A DNA stretch of 64,000 nucleotides from Bacteroides sp. CAG:927 (GTDB lineage: Bacteria; Bacteroidota; Bacteroidia; Bacteroidales; Muribaculaceae): contig HF985650.1 of the NCBI GenBank assembly GCA_000431155.1, forward strand, positions 1 to 64,000, read 5' to 3'. The first letter of the stretch is position 1. Each line of letters starts with the position of its first letter. This document shows, piece by piece, positions 52,837-61,672 of this stretch. The translations under genes were made by a program, and so were the position numbers. The notes under the pieces are model-generated. The model did not search any database and had not been told where the DNA came from. It was given only the letters and a program-made list of their open reading frames with translations.

Positions 52837-53898
52837 ATGGCTAATAAGGTTAAAACAAAAAAATCCGGTCGCAGGGGCGGCAAGTCGAAGAAGCATCGTT
52901 TTGGGCTTGGCTGGCTTATTGCGGGTCTGTCGGTGCTCGCGCTCGCGGGCGTTGTGGCCGGTTTCTGCATTCAGAGTCACCGAGGTGATGATGCATGGGT
53001 GTATGTGCCCAAGGGCAGTGATGCTGATGCTATTCACGATTCGCTTGCGGTGAAGCTCGGTGATGCGGAGGCAAACAGGGTGATGATGCTGTGGCGGCTG
53101 CAGGGTGGCGTGGCGGACAAGGCGCACGGGGCTTATTTTGTGCGCCACGGCGATTTGTCGATTTCAACTGCGAGAAGGCTCAAAACGGGGCGGCAGAGTG
53201 CGGTGAAGGTGTCGTGGCATGATGTGCGCACTTTCCCGGAGCTTTGCAGGGCTGTGACGCGCAACACGGAGTGCAGTCCGGAGGAGTTTGCCGCTGCGTG
53301 TGAAAGGGTGCTGCCGGGATGCGGGTTCAATGCCAATGAATGGGTTGCGGCATTTTTGCCCGACAGTTATGAGGTGTATTGGACGGCATCGGGTGACAAG
53401 ATTGTGGAGAAGCTGCTCGCTCACCGCAATGAATGGTGGAAGGGGGAGCGTACTGCCAAGGCGCATGCTCTGGGTCTTACGCCGGTGGAGGTGGCAACGG
53501 TGGCGTCGATAACGGAGGAGGAGACTGCGAGGGGTGACGAGCGGGGCAAGGTGGCGCGTCTGTATCTCAACCGCCTGAAAAGGGGGATGAAACTGCAGGC
53601 AGATCCGACGGTGAAGTTTGCGGCGCAGCGGTTTGACCTGCGGCGTATAGGCGGCGATGTGCTTAAAACGGATTCGCCTTATAATACCTATCGTGTGAAC
53701 GGTTTGCCTCCGGGACCGATACGAGTGGCTTCAAAGGCCGCGATAGAGGATGTGCTGAATGCTCCGGAGCATACGTATTTGTATATGTGCGCGAAGAGCG
53801 ATTTTTCGGGCTATCATGATTTTGCCGAGGATTATGCGACTCACATGAGCAATGCGCGTCGTTATCAGGCAGAACTTAACAAACGTAATATACACTAA
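52837..53898 (+). CDS. mltG: Endolytic murein transglycosylase
   Basis: 353 residues from ATG 52837. A short basic cytoplasmic tail (KKSGRRGGKSKKH), one membrane helix (LGWLIAGLSVLALAGVVAGF), then a YceG domain: FLPDSYEVYWTAS, the catalytic Glu region ATVASITEEETA, LYLNRLKRGMKLQADPTV, NTYRVNGLPPGPI and YLYMCAKSDFSGYHDFAEDYATH. It cleaves nascent peptidoglycan and limits glycan length. DUF2007 is 10 bases downstream, probably co-transcribed. Confidence 0.92.
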   Translation: MANKVKTKKSGRRGGKSKKHRFGLGWLIAGLSVLALAGVVAGFCIQSHRGDDAWVYVPKGSDADAIHDSLAVKLGDAEANRVMMLWRLQGGVADKAHGAYFVRHGDLSISTARRLKTGRQSAVKVSWHDVRTFPELCRAVTRNTECSPEEFAAACERVLPGCGFNANEWVAAFLPDSYEVYWTASGDKIVEKLLAHRNEWWKGERTAKAHALGLTPVEVATVASITEEETARGDERGKVARLYLNRLKRGMKLQADPTVKFAAQRFDLRRIGGDVLKTDSPYNTYRVNGLPPGPIRVASKAAIEDVLNAPEHTYLYMCAKSDFSGYHDFAEDYATHMSNARRYQAELNKRNIH

Positions 53899-53908
53899 TT
53901 GTGAGGAT

Positions 53909-54160
53909 ATGAATAAGGAGAAGAACGAGGGTAATCTGGTGAGGATATATGTGTTTGACAACGATATAGACGCTCATATGGCGCATGATGTGCTTGCCAA
54001 CAACGGTGTGGAGTCATCGTTGAGCAATCAGCTGATGAGCAGTCTGCTGCCGCTTGACTGGTCGTCGGTGAGCGGAGTGGGGCTGTGGGTGTTTGAGTGC
54101 GATGCTTCGCGTGCGGCGCATATTTTGCGTGAGCACGGGTGGGGCAGGGTGCTGTATTAA
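53909..54160 (+). CDS. DUF2007-type small protein
   Basis: 83 residues from ATG 53909. VRIYVFDNDIDAHMAHDVLANNGVESSL followed by GVGLWVFECDASRAAHIL fits DUF2007 (putative signal-transducing, ACT-like fold). Cytoplasmic. Ten bases after mltG. Confidence 0.75.
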   Translation: MNKEKNEGNLVRIYVFDNDIDAHMAHDVLANNGVESSLSNQLMSSLLPLDWSSVSGVGLWVFECDASRAAHILREHGWGRVLY

Positions 54161-54191
54161 GAATGTGTTATGACGGTAATCCAATGATTGC

Positions 54192-54704
54192 ATGGCGGTT
54201 GTAATTGAGACGGAACGGCTTGTGCTGCGGCCTTGGAAGATTGAGGATGCGGAGGCGCTGCTGAAATACGCATCGGACAGGCGTGTGGCGGATGCGGGCT
54301 TATGGCCGGTGCACAAATCAATAGAGGACAGCCTCATGGTGCTGGAGAAGATGTTTATTCCATGCCCAATGATTTATGCTATAGTGCTGAAAGAGACCGG
54401 CGAACCTGTGGGAAGCATCGGGTTGGTGCCTATGGGTAAAGAGAACTATAAGGCAAGTGCTTCGGACCGCGAAGTGGGATACTGGATAGGGCATGCATAT
54501 TGGGGCAGGGGACTGATGACGGAGGCTCTGAAGGCATTTGTGGGGTGTTGTAAGGAGGACGGGACGATTGAGTCGCTTGTCATAACGACTACGCAAACCA
54601 ATGCCGGTTCGCAGGGCGTGGCTGAAAAATGCGGCTTTGAGAAGGTGGGGGATTGCTGTTGTGACGATGTTCCGTCGTTTGCCTACAGAATGGTGCTGTG
54701 GTGA
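54192..54704 (+). CDS. GNAT-family N-acetyltransferase (RimJ/RimL type)
   Basis: 170 residues. Opening IETERLVLRPWKIEDAEALLKY, then VGSIGLVPMG, the acetyl-CoA-binding EVGYWIGHAYWGRGLMTEAL and NAGSQGVAEKCGFEKVGD near the end. The family acetylates N-termini of ribosomal proteins or small amines; the substrate cannot be told. Confidence 0.88.
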   Translation: MAVVIETERLVLRPWKIEDAEALLKYASDRRVADAGLWPVHKSIEDSLMVLEKMFIPCPMIYAIVLKETGEPVGSIGLVPMGKENYKASASDREVGYWIGHAYWGRGLMTEALKAFVGCCKEDGTIESLVITTTQTNAGSQGVAEKCGFEKVGDCCCDDVPSFAYRMVLW

Positions 54705-54718
54705 GATGGGGGTCGGGT

Positions 54719-55024
54719 CTATTTGAGCTCGGTGATGAGATGGCGTATGGCGGAGATAGGATGATAGAAAATCATGCGAGGCCCGACATAACGCATCACG
54801 GTCTGTATTTTGTGCCGGTAGAGGGGTGAGTAGCAGTGTATCGTGCATTTGCGGCAACTGGTTTTAAGGTTGCCTTTGGGGCAATGCGACAGCCTCTGAA
54901 GCGCGTAGTCCAGCAATTCCTGACACTCAGGACACAGAGTGTCTCCGGCAGTAGCGTGCTGACGGTGACAATATATGACAATCATTTGACCGACAACTGT
55001 TTTTTCTCTTTCAATACGTTGCAT
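54719..55024 (-). CDS. YgbA-type nitrous-oxide-stimulated-promoter family protein
   Basis: 101 residues from ATG 55024. MQRIEREKTVVGQMIVIYCH, CPECQELLDYALQRLSHCP, CRKCTIHCYSP and VMRYVGPRMIFYHPISAI match the small Cys-rich YgbA_NO family, linked in E. coli to nitrosative stress. The Cys/His cluster may bind a metal. It follows the MATE gene by 17 bases. Confidence 0.82.
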   Translation of the reverse strand: MQRIEREKTVVGQMIVIYCHRQHATAGDTLCPECQELLDYALQRLSHCPKGNLKTSCRKCTIHCYSPLYRHKIQTVMRYVGPRMIFYHPISAIRHLITELK

Positions 55025-55041
55025 ATAATTCTGATGTGCTG

Positions 55042-56373
55042 CTATTTGGAGTAGTAGTATGTTGCGGTTATTATGAGAAGAGTCAAAGCCTCGGATGCAG
55101 GGATGGCTGCCCATATGCCCCATGATGGAAACAGAACCGGCATGATGCAGAACAGCGGAACAAGGAATACGACACCACGCATCAATGTGAAAATCATGGC
55201 CTTAAAAGCTTTTTCTATGCTCTGGTAGTAACCAATGAAAGAGATGTTGATTGAGAAGAATATGGCGCATGTGGCATAAATGGGCAGTCCGGCACAAGCG
55301 AGCCGACCCGCGTCACATTCAGGGTCAATAAAAAGCTGCACTATCTGTCCGGCGCCGAAAGCAAGAGCGCAAAATGCTATTATGCCGCAAATGAACGCAA
55401 CCCGGATGCTTAATGCAAAAGCCTGTTTCACTCTTGATGTGGCTCCGGCACCGTAATTGTAGCTGATGATGGGTTGAGCCGACTGTGCCACGGCATTGCT
55501 CATCATGAACATCAGCGGGAAAAGATAGCAGGCTATGCTGAATGCTGCCACACCGGAATTGCCGTAGTATTTCATGAACATATAATTGCCGGTGAGCATC
55601 ATGACCGACATGGCTACTTCGGTGATGAAAGCCGAGGAACCAATCTGAATTTGTCGCCAGATGTTGACGGCAAAGTTTTTGGGGCTCCACTTGAATTTTA
55701 TCACATAGGAAAACCGGATGAAATAAACAAATACCATTAGTGCGCCTACTGCTATGCTCAGTGAGGTGGCTATGGCCGCTCCTTTTACTCCCATACCGCA
55801 TGGGAATATAAGGTAATAGTCAAGGAAAATGTTGATTACAGCCGGAATAATGTTGCAGTACATGGCAAATTTGGGCGATCCGTCCAAGCGGATAACCATC
55901 ATGCCTATGCACTCAAAGATGAGGAGAAATATGCCCGGAATAAGCCATGTGAGATAGTCAAGCGCACCGGACAACAGTTCGTCGGAGCTGCCGAGCAGCA
56001 GGGCGATTTCTTTTCTGAAAAACAGCAAGACAATGGCGAGCAAGGAGATGAACACGGCGCAGAAAACGTAGGCCTGAGTGGTGTTGATGCTTGCTCTGCT
56101 GCTGTCGTTGCGTGATATGGCGATACCGGCAATGACTGACGATCCGATACCGAACATCAGTCCGGTGCCGGTGGCTACCATAAAGAGCGGCGCTATGATA
56201 TTGACTGCCGCAATGCCTTCAGGCCCTACTCCTTGGCCTACAAATATACCATCAATGATGGTAAGCAGGGCGTTGAATATAAGTCCGAGCAATGTGGGGA
56301 AAAACATCTTTGAGAAGAGGCGTGTGATTTTCCCGTTGGCATAATCAAGTCCGGTTGTAGATTTTTGGTTCAT
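55042..56373 (-). CDS. MATE-family efflux transporter
   Basis: 443 residues with twelve hydrophobic segments in two six-helix halves. It starts NGKITRLFSKMFFPTLLGLIFNALLTIIDGIFVGQGVGPEGIAAVN and has QPIISYNYGAG in the second half, typical of bacterial MATE proteins that export drugs by Na+ or H+ exchange. Substrate unknown. Co-transcribed with the YgbA-type gene. Confidence 0.9.
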   Translation of the reverse strand: MNQKSTTGLDYANGKITRLFSKMFFPTLLGLIFNALLTIIDGIFVGQGVGPEGIAAVNIIAPLFMVATGTGLMFGIGSSVIAGIAISRNDSSRASINTTQAYVFCAVFISLLAIVLLFFRKEIALLLGSSDELLSGALDYLTWLIPGIFLLIFECIGMMVIRLDGSPKFAMYCNIIPAVINIFLDYYLIFPCGMGVKGAAIATSLSIAVGALMVFVYFIRFSYVIKFKWSPKNFAVNIWRQIQIGSSAFITEVAMSVMMLTGNYMFMKYYGNSGVAAFSIACYLFPLMFMMSNAVAQSAQPIISYNYGAGATSRVKQAFALSIRVAFICGIIAFCALAFGAGQIVQLFIDPECDAGRLACAGLPIYATCAIFFSINISFIGYYQSIEKAFKAMIFTLMRGVVFLVPLFCIMPVLFPSWGIWAAIPASEALTLLIITATYYYSK

Positions 56374-56512
56374 AACAATTCAACAATGCATAAAAAATAA
56401 GACCGAATAAGTATCCGGGCGCACCCGACATCTTATCCAGTCAAATAGTTGCGACTATCGACCCTCCGATTAGTGCCGCAAAGTTAGCGATTATATTTGT
56501 GAGATACAAACA

Positions 56513-57622
56513 TTATGCATCCGACGCGCGGTGATTGGCGGCGCGATCATGGGCGTGGATGATGTAGTGGTTGTAGTACGACAGAAGCAAAGTGGTGAGG
56601 GGTAATGCTATGATCATGCCTATAATGCCCAGCAGCGTGCCCCAAACTGACAGCGAGAGCAAAATCAATGCCGGGTTGAGCCCCATAGCCTTTCCCATTA
56701 TTTTGGGAGTAAGGATGAGGTCCTGTATGGCCTGTACTATGCAATAAACAGCAGTGGTATAGGCGGCAATGGTCCAGAAATCGCCGTGACCCGAGGCGGT
56801 GTAAACCAGACATAAAATGGCGGCCGGCACAATGGATATGAGCTGAAGGTAAGGTACCATATTAAGGAGGCCGATAAATAACCCGAGCACTATGGCCATG
56901 GGGAGCCCTATGATCCAGAATCCGATGCAGAACAGAATACCGACTATGAACGATATGAGGGCCTGCCCACGGAAATAATGGTTCATGCTGTGCTGTATGT
57001 CGTTGCCTATCTTATATGCTATGGGACGGTATTTCGGAGGCACCATGTTTTTGAAACCGGCAGAGAGACGGTCGTAGTCAATCATTATGAACACTACGTA
57101 AAGAATTACTATAAACCAGCTTATAGCTCCGAGAATCAATGAGATACTGCTGGAAATTATGACCCATGAGGTGGAAATGGATTCTTTGATGACCGAGAGC
57201 CATTGTTGCTTGGTAAGGAGGTTGGAAAGAGCATGGAGGTCAATATTACGGCGCACGAACCGCTGTATTTCCTGCGGCAATATGTTTATGCTGAGCTCCT
57301 CGGTGGCGTATTTGTGGAGCACGGCACCCACCTGTTCCATTTCCTGAATAATAATAGGTACAAAGAAATAGCAGAGCAGCGTGACAAAAAATGTCAGCTC
57401 AAACAAAGTGACGAAAATGGCAACCACACGTCCCTTTAGGTGCAGAAGCCGCCGGTTGTACTGTACAAAGGGCTCGCACATATAGGCCAGCAGACACGCT
57501 ACACAAAACGGCAGGAGCACCGCCTTGAGAGTGTTGATAAGCCACAGCGCACCAAGAAACAGGCATATTGCAATAACAAGGCGCACTACGCGGTCAAGAG
57601 TGAAAGGAGTGTGTGAAGGCAT
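56513..57622 (-). CDS. AI-2E-family (PerM-like) transporter
   Basis: 369 residues: two N-terminal helices, a soluble helical region (about 90-145), then a group of helices with GQALISFIVGILFCIGFWIIGLP and the conserved LGLFIGLLNMVPYLQ segment. The family name comes from one AI-2 exporter; many members are Na+/H+ antiporters or have unknown substrates. luxS is present elsewhere in the window, but this alone does not make it an AI-2 exporter. Confidence 0.87.
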   Translation of the reverse strand: MPSHTPFTLDRVVRLVIAICLFLGALWLINTLKAVLLPFCVACLLAYMCEPFVQYNRRLLHLKGRVVAIFVTLFELTFFVTLLCYFFVPIIIQEMEQVGAVLHKYATEELSINILPQEIQRFVRRNIDLHALSNLLTKQQWLSVIKESISTSWVIISSSISLILGAISWFIVILYVVFIMIDYDRLSAGFKNMVPPKYRPIAYKIGNDIQHSMNHYFRGQALISFIVGILFCIGFWIIGLPMAIVLGLFIGLLNMVPYLQLISIVPAAILCLVYTASGHGDFWTIAAYTTAVYCIVQAIQDLILTPKIMGKAMGLNPALILLSLSVWGTLLGIIGMIIALPLTTLLLSYYNHYIIHAHDRAANHRASDA

Positions 57623-57660
57623 TTTTGCAAGAAAATTTACAGTTTATGCGCACGAAAGTA

Positions 57661-57700
57661 CAAAATTATATTTATCTCCAAGCTATTTTGTGTAAATTTG
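57661..57700. promoter_or_regulatory. Divergent -7 boxes between the AI-2E and MFS genes
   Basis: Minus-strand TAATTTTG (57668-57661) and plus-strand TAAATTTG (57693-57700) match TAnnTTTG. Neither has a good -33, so both are tentative. Confidence 0.3.
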
Positions 57701-57736
57701 TGCCCAAATTAATCATAGAAATAACAAAACCTCATT

Positions 57737-59182
57737 ATGACAAAACAACTCCAAGTTGCTCTCAACGACAAGGCGTGGGCAAGATGGCTGGCATTGTTTC
57801 TGATTGCCTCCATGATGTTTTTCGCCTACATGTTCGTTGACGTGATGTCGCCGCTCCAGGCGCTTGTGGAAACCACCCGCGGGTGGAGTCCTGATGCATT
57901 CGGCTACTACGCCGGTGCAGAGTATATATTAAATGTGTTTGGCTTCCTGATAGTGGCCGGTATCATTCTTGACAAGATGGGAGTGCGGTTTACGGGCACA
58001 CTTAGCGCAGGACTGATGGTGATTGGCGCAAGCATCAAGTTCTATGCCGTCAGCCCGTGGTTTATGGGCACAGGTGTGGAAGAATGGCTGGGGTCATGGT
58101 GGACCGCAATGCCAGGTTCGGCCAAGCTGGCAGCATTCGGATTTATGATATTCGGATGCGGATGTGAAATGGCCGGTATCACTGTAAGTAAGGCAATAGC
58201 CAAATGGTTTGAAGGCAAGGAGATGGCGCTTGCCATGGGCCTTGAGATGGCTATAGCGCGTCTTGGCGTGTTTGCCATATTCTCCATGTCGCCGCGCTTG
58301 TCCACGAGCGGATGGTTTGGTCTGGTGGACCCCAATGTGGTAGTGCCTGTGGGCTTCTGTGCCGCGTTGCTTGTAATCGGTTTGCTGAATTATCTGGTAT
58401 TCTGCGTGTTTGATACCCGTCTTGACCATGACCTTGCCAAAAACAGAGCTGCAGGAAACGAACCGGCAGAAGAGGAGTTCAAGATGAGCGATGTAGGCAT
58501 AATATTCCGCAGCCGTCTGTTCTGGATTGTGGCATTGCTGTGTGTATTATATTATTCAGCCATATTCCCGTTCCAGCGCTATGCTGCCAATATGCTTCAG
58601 TGCACACTTCATATCGACGCCACCACAGCGAGCGATATATTCCGCTGGTTCCCGATGGGAGCCATGGTTCTTACCCCGTTTTTAGGGTATTTCCTTGACA
58701 GAGTGGGCAAAGGAGCTACAATGCTGATTGTCGGAGCGATATTGATGATAGTATGTCACCTCACATTTGCACTTGTGCTTCCATTGGCGCCGTCCATGGC
58801 GCTGGCATTCTCGGCCATAGTGGTGCTCGGCGTAAGTTTCTCTCTTGTGCCTGCGGCTCTCTGGCCTTCGGTGCCCAAAATCATGGATGCCCGCTATCTT
58901 GGGTCAGCGTATTCGCTTATATTCTGGATTCAGAATATCGGTTTGGCCTTGTTCCCGATTCTGATAGGCAACGTGCTTACCGCTACCAACAAGGGCGTGA
59001 CCGACCCGATGGATTACAATTACACATGGCCGATGCTGCTGTTTGCTTGCCTTGGTGTGTTGGCATTGCTGATGGCACTGTATCTAAAGGTGCTTGATTC
59101 CAAAAAACATTATGGTCTTGAGGAACCAAACATCAAACCTACAGCTGCAGAAGAAGATGCTGAGGTACAAAGCAATTTCTAA
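57737..59182 (+). CDS. MFS transporter
   Basis: 481 residues with about twelve hydrophobic segments. Features include AGIILDKMGVRFTGTL (motif A-like) and a cytoplasmic middle loop near residues 230-255. The C-terminal tail is acidic. The overall layout resembles anion or organophosphate MFS members, but no substrate motif is certain. Confidence 0.85.
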   Translation: MTKQLQVALNDKAWARWLALFLIASMMFFAYMFVDVMSPLQALVETTRGWSPDAFGYYAGAEYILNVFGFLIVAGIILDKMGVRFTGTLSAGLMVIGASIKFYAVSPWFMGTGVEEWLGSWWTAMPGSAKLAAFGFMIFGCGCEMAGITVSKAIAKWFEGKEMALAMGLEMAIARLGVFAIFSMSPRLSTSGWFGLVDPNVVVPVGFCAALLVIGLLNYLVFCVFDTRLDHDLAKNRAAGNEPAEEEFKMSDVGIIFRSRLFWIVALLCVLYYSAIFPFQRYAANMLQCTLHIDATTASDIFRWFPMGAMVLTPFLGYFLDRVGKGATMLIVGAILMIVCHLTFALVLPLAPSMALAFSAIVVLGVSFSLVPAALWPSVPKIMDARYLGSAYSLIFWIQNIGLALFPILIGNVLTATNKGVTDPMDYNYTWPMLLFACLGVLALLMALYLKVLDSKKHYGLEEPNIKPTAAEEDAEVQSNF

Positions 59183-59208
59183 TCAGTATATCCTATAAAT
59201 ATTATATG

Positions 59209-59249
59209 TGCGCCCGCATTTGCAATACGATGCGGGCGCATAATTTTTT
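59209..59249 (+). terminator. Rho-independent terminator after the MFS gene
   Basis: An 11-base perfect stem (TGCGCCCGCAT with ATGCGGGCGCA), a 10-base loop and a run of six T. Confidence 0.8.
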
Positions 59250-59335
59250 CATAAATCTGCATGTGAAAATGAACGAAATCGCAGATTAATTGTAATTATA
59301 TTAACAAGATGTACGGAAAATTTAATAAAAAGCAT

Positions 59336-59343
59336 TATCTTTG
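59336..59343 (+). promoter_or_regulatory. -7 box of the OmpA-family gene
   Basis: TATCTTTG matches the consensus. No TTTG lies at the right distance. Distance to the ATG at 59378 is 34 bases. Confidence 0.45.
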
Positions 59344-59377
59344 CGCCTAAATGTAAATATTAACTAAAAAATCTCAA

Positions 59378-60586
59378 ATGAAAAAGTTGATTCTTATTGC
59401 GGCAGCAGTATTCGGAATGATGTCTGCTCAGGCACAGCAAGTTTTGGAAGCTCCTTCGTTTGGTTCCAATTGGTCAGTAGGTGTTGACGGCGGTGCCACC
59501 ACACCTCTTACCGGTCATGCATTCTTCGGATCAATGCGAGGCATGTTTGGCTTGCATGTACAGAAGCAAGTGTCTCCTGCATTTGCAGTCGGAGCCGAAG
59601 GCATGCTGATGGTAAATACCTCATCATGGAATGATCCCATGTCAGCAACCGACGGTGATATCGTGTTCTACGCTAACGGACGCAGCAACACAGCCATAGA
59701 CCGTTCTTATATCGGTGTTTACGGAGCTTTGAACCTGTTCAATCTCATCGGTGGTTACAAATGCGACGGACGCTTCTTTGATATGGAAGTAGTGGCCGGA
59801 GCCGGTTGGGGACATGACTACTATTACAAGAATACCTGGATGCCTTTCAGCTACACCGCACTTGACGAGAACTATTTCGTTACCAAAGTTGGTTTGAACT
59901 TCAACTTCAATGTGTGCCGCAACCTCACAGTTGCCCTGAAACCGTACGTTGCATGGAACATGACCGGCACTCAGTCACATCCTCTGGAAGTGTCAAAGAC
60001 ATCTGCCGCATATGATTCACGTCACGCTACTTTCAACATCGCCGCATCTGTAAGCTATAACTTCGGCCCCGGTTTCCAGTGCATCACCCCTGCAGATCCC
60101 GCACAGGTGGCTGCTCTTAACGATCAGATCAATGCACTCCGCGCCCAGATCGGCAGTACTGTAGCAGCCGGTGAAGCAGCAGTAAGCCGTGCACAGAGCC
60201 TCGGTCAGGAACTTGCAGCCTGCAAGAACAAAAAACCTGAAATCATCAAGGAAGTGAACAACTCACTCACCTCAGTTCGCTACATATTCTACCGCATCGG
60301 CAGCTCAAAGATCACAGCTGACCAGCAGCCTAATGTAGAGATGGTGGCTGAATACCTCAAGAATAACCCCAAATCAAAGGTTGTTGTGAAAGGTTATGCT
60401 TCACCTGACGGTAATCTTGAATTCAACAAGAAACTTGCTGCAGCACGCGCAGAATCAGTTAAGACCATGCTCGTTAACAAGTACAAGATCAACGCCGACC
60501 GCGTAGTGGCCGAAGGCGAAGGTATTGGCGAAATGTTCAGCGAAAATGACTGGAACCGCGTTTCAATCTGCACACTCGAAGACTAA
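59378..60586 (+). CDS. OmpA-family outer membrane protein
   Basis: 402 residues. A signal peptide (1-19, ending AQA), an eight-stranded-barrel-like N-terminal half (about 25-225) with alternating aromatic strands, a short coiled coil (about 245-290) and a C-terminal OmpA peptidoglycan-binding domain (about 300-395: VVVKGYASPDGNLEFNKKLA, ARAESVKTMLV, RVVAEGEGIGE, WNRVSI). It tethers the outer membrane to peptidoglycan. Codon use looks optimised, as expected for an abundant protein. It is followed by a strong terminator. Confidence 0.92.
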   Translation: MKKLILIAAAVFGMMSAQAQQVLEAPSFGSNWSVGVDGGATTPLTGHAFFGSMRGMFGLHVQKQVSPAFAVGAEGMLMVNTSSWNDPMSATDGDIVFYANGRSNTAIDRSYIGVYGALNLFNLIGGYKCDGRFFDMEVVAGAGWGHDYYYKNTWMPFSYTALDENYFVTKVGLNFNFNVCRNLTVALKPYVAWNMTGTQSHPLEVSKTSAAYDSRHATFNIAASVSYNFGPGFQCITPADPAQVAALNDQINALRAQIGSTVAAGEAAVSRAQSLGQELAACKNKKPEIIKEVNNSLTSVRYIFYRIGSSKITADQQPNVEMVAEYLKNNPKSKVVVKGYASPDGNLEFNKKLAAARAESVKTMLVNKYKINADRVVAEGEGIGEMFSENDWNRVSICTLED

Positions 60587-60607
60587 TATTCAAAAATTCC
60601 CTTATAC

Positions 60608-60648
60608 GAAGGAGGATGCGCATGTCGTGTCCTCCTTCATTGTTTTTT
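60608..60648 (+). terminator. Rho-independent terminator after the OmpA-family gene
   Basis: A 9-base perfect stem (GAAGGAGGA with TCCTCCTTC), a 13-base loop and a run of six T (60643-60648). The T-run is also part of the next promoter's -33 box. Confidence 0.8.
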
Positions 60649-60676
60649 GTTAACTGACAAAGAATGACTATCTTTG
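60646..60676 (+). promoter_or_regulatory. Promoter of the glycosyltransferase operon
   Basis: TTTG (60646-60649), a 19-base spacer and TATCTTTG (60669-60676) match the consensus and lie 26 bases before the first ATG. Confidence 0.65.
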
Positions 60677-60701
60677 TTGCAAAATCAAATAAATACGTGT
60701 T

Positions 60702-61667
60702 ATGCCATTAGTGTCGGTTGTGGTTCCGAATTATAATTATGCCCGTTATTTGCCGGAGCGTATGGAATCAATCTTTTCGCAGACATTTCAGGATTATGAG
60801 GTAATACTGCTTGACGATTGCTCTACGGACAATTCAAAAGAGATAATCGAGCAATACAGAAACCACCCCAAAGTATCGGCTATAGTGTATAATGACCAGA
60901 ACTCGGGTTCTCCTTTCAAGCAATGGAGAAAAGGAGTGGAGATGGCAAAAGGGAAATATGTGTGGATAGCCGAATCGGATGACAGTGCCAAACCGGAGTT
61001 TCTGGCTACAGGAGTCAATTTACTTGAGGAAAATCCTGAGGCGGTGCTTGCGTTTATGGGTGCGGATATTATGGATGGTGACGGAAAAAAGCTTGATGAG
61101 GACTTTGACCGCTGGAGCCGTAAACAGTCATCTTCAAAGGGTTATAGAGTGCTTGACGGCAACAAATATATTAAGCACAATATGTATTGGCGTCCGTATG
61201 TGTATAATGCGAGCGGTACGGTGTTCAGACGCGAATGGGCAACTCCCGACAAATTTGAGATTTGCGGTAAGATGCGCAATGCAGGCGATTGGCTTTTCTG
61301 GACAATGATGCTTAAGGATCATAAGACGATAGAAGTGTATAAAAAGCTGAATATCTACCGTATGCATAACAATAATGCCACCCGCAAAGGGATGATAAGC
61401 GGTAATGTGAAGCTTGAGGATATCAAGGTGATGCAGTATATTGAGCAGCACTTCAGAATCGGAGCATACCGCAAGGCTATGCGTCACGGGCTGTTCATGA
61501 AGCAAGTACGCCGATGGGATTATTCTCCGGAATTAAAAGCTGAAATATTCGGGTCAATGAAAGAAAGACTCGGTGCTACTGAAAGAGAATATAAGCTGCA
61601 GCGCATAAACAAGTTTTTCTGGCATATATTCCCGTTTCTGCTCACTGAGAAGAATGACCGTATATAG
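60702..61667 (+). CDS. Glycosyltransferase family 2 (first)
   Basis: 321 residues. GT-A fold: VSVVVPNYNYARYLPERMES, LDDCSTDNSKEI, YVWIAESDDSAKPEF (metal-binding acidic motif) and an RMHNNN segment near the end. Transfers a sugar from a nucleotide donor, probably in lipopolysaccharide or capsule assembly. Five bases before the next gene. Confidence 0.9.
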   Translation: MPLVSVVVPNYNYARYLPERMESIFSQTFQDYEVILLDDCSTDNSKEIIEQYRNHPKVSAIVYNDQNSGSPFKQWRKGVEMAKGKYVWIAESDDSAKPEFLATGVNLLEENPEAVLAFMGADIMDGDGKKLDEDFDRWSRKQSSSKGYRVLDGNKYIKHNMYWRPYVYNASGTVFRREWATPDKFEICGKMRNAGDWLFWTMMLKDHKTIEVYKKLNIYRMHNNNATRKGMISGNVKLEDIKVMQYIEQHFRIGAYRKAMRHGLFMKQVRRWDYSPELKAEIFGSMKERLGATEREYKLQRINKFFWHIFPFLLTEKNDRI

Positions 61668-61672
61668 AGGAT

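Noticed and set aside
56513..57622. AI-2 exporter partnered with luxS
   Set aside because: The family name is historical, the gene is 53 kb from luxS, and most members are not shown to move AI-2.
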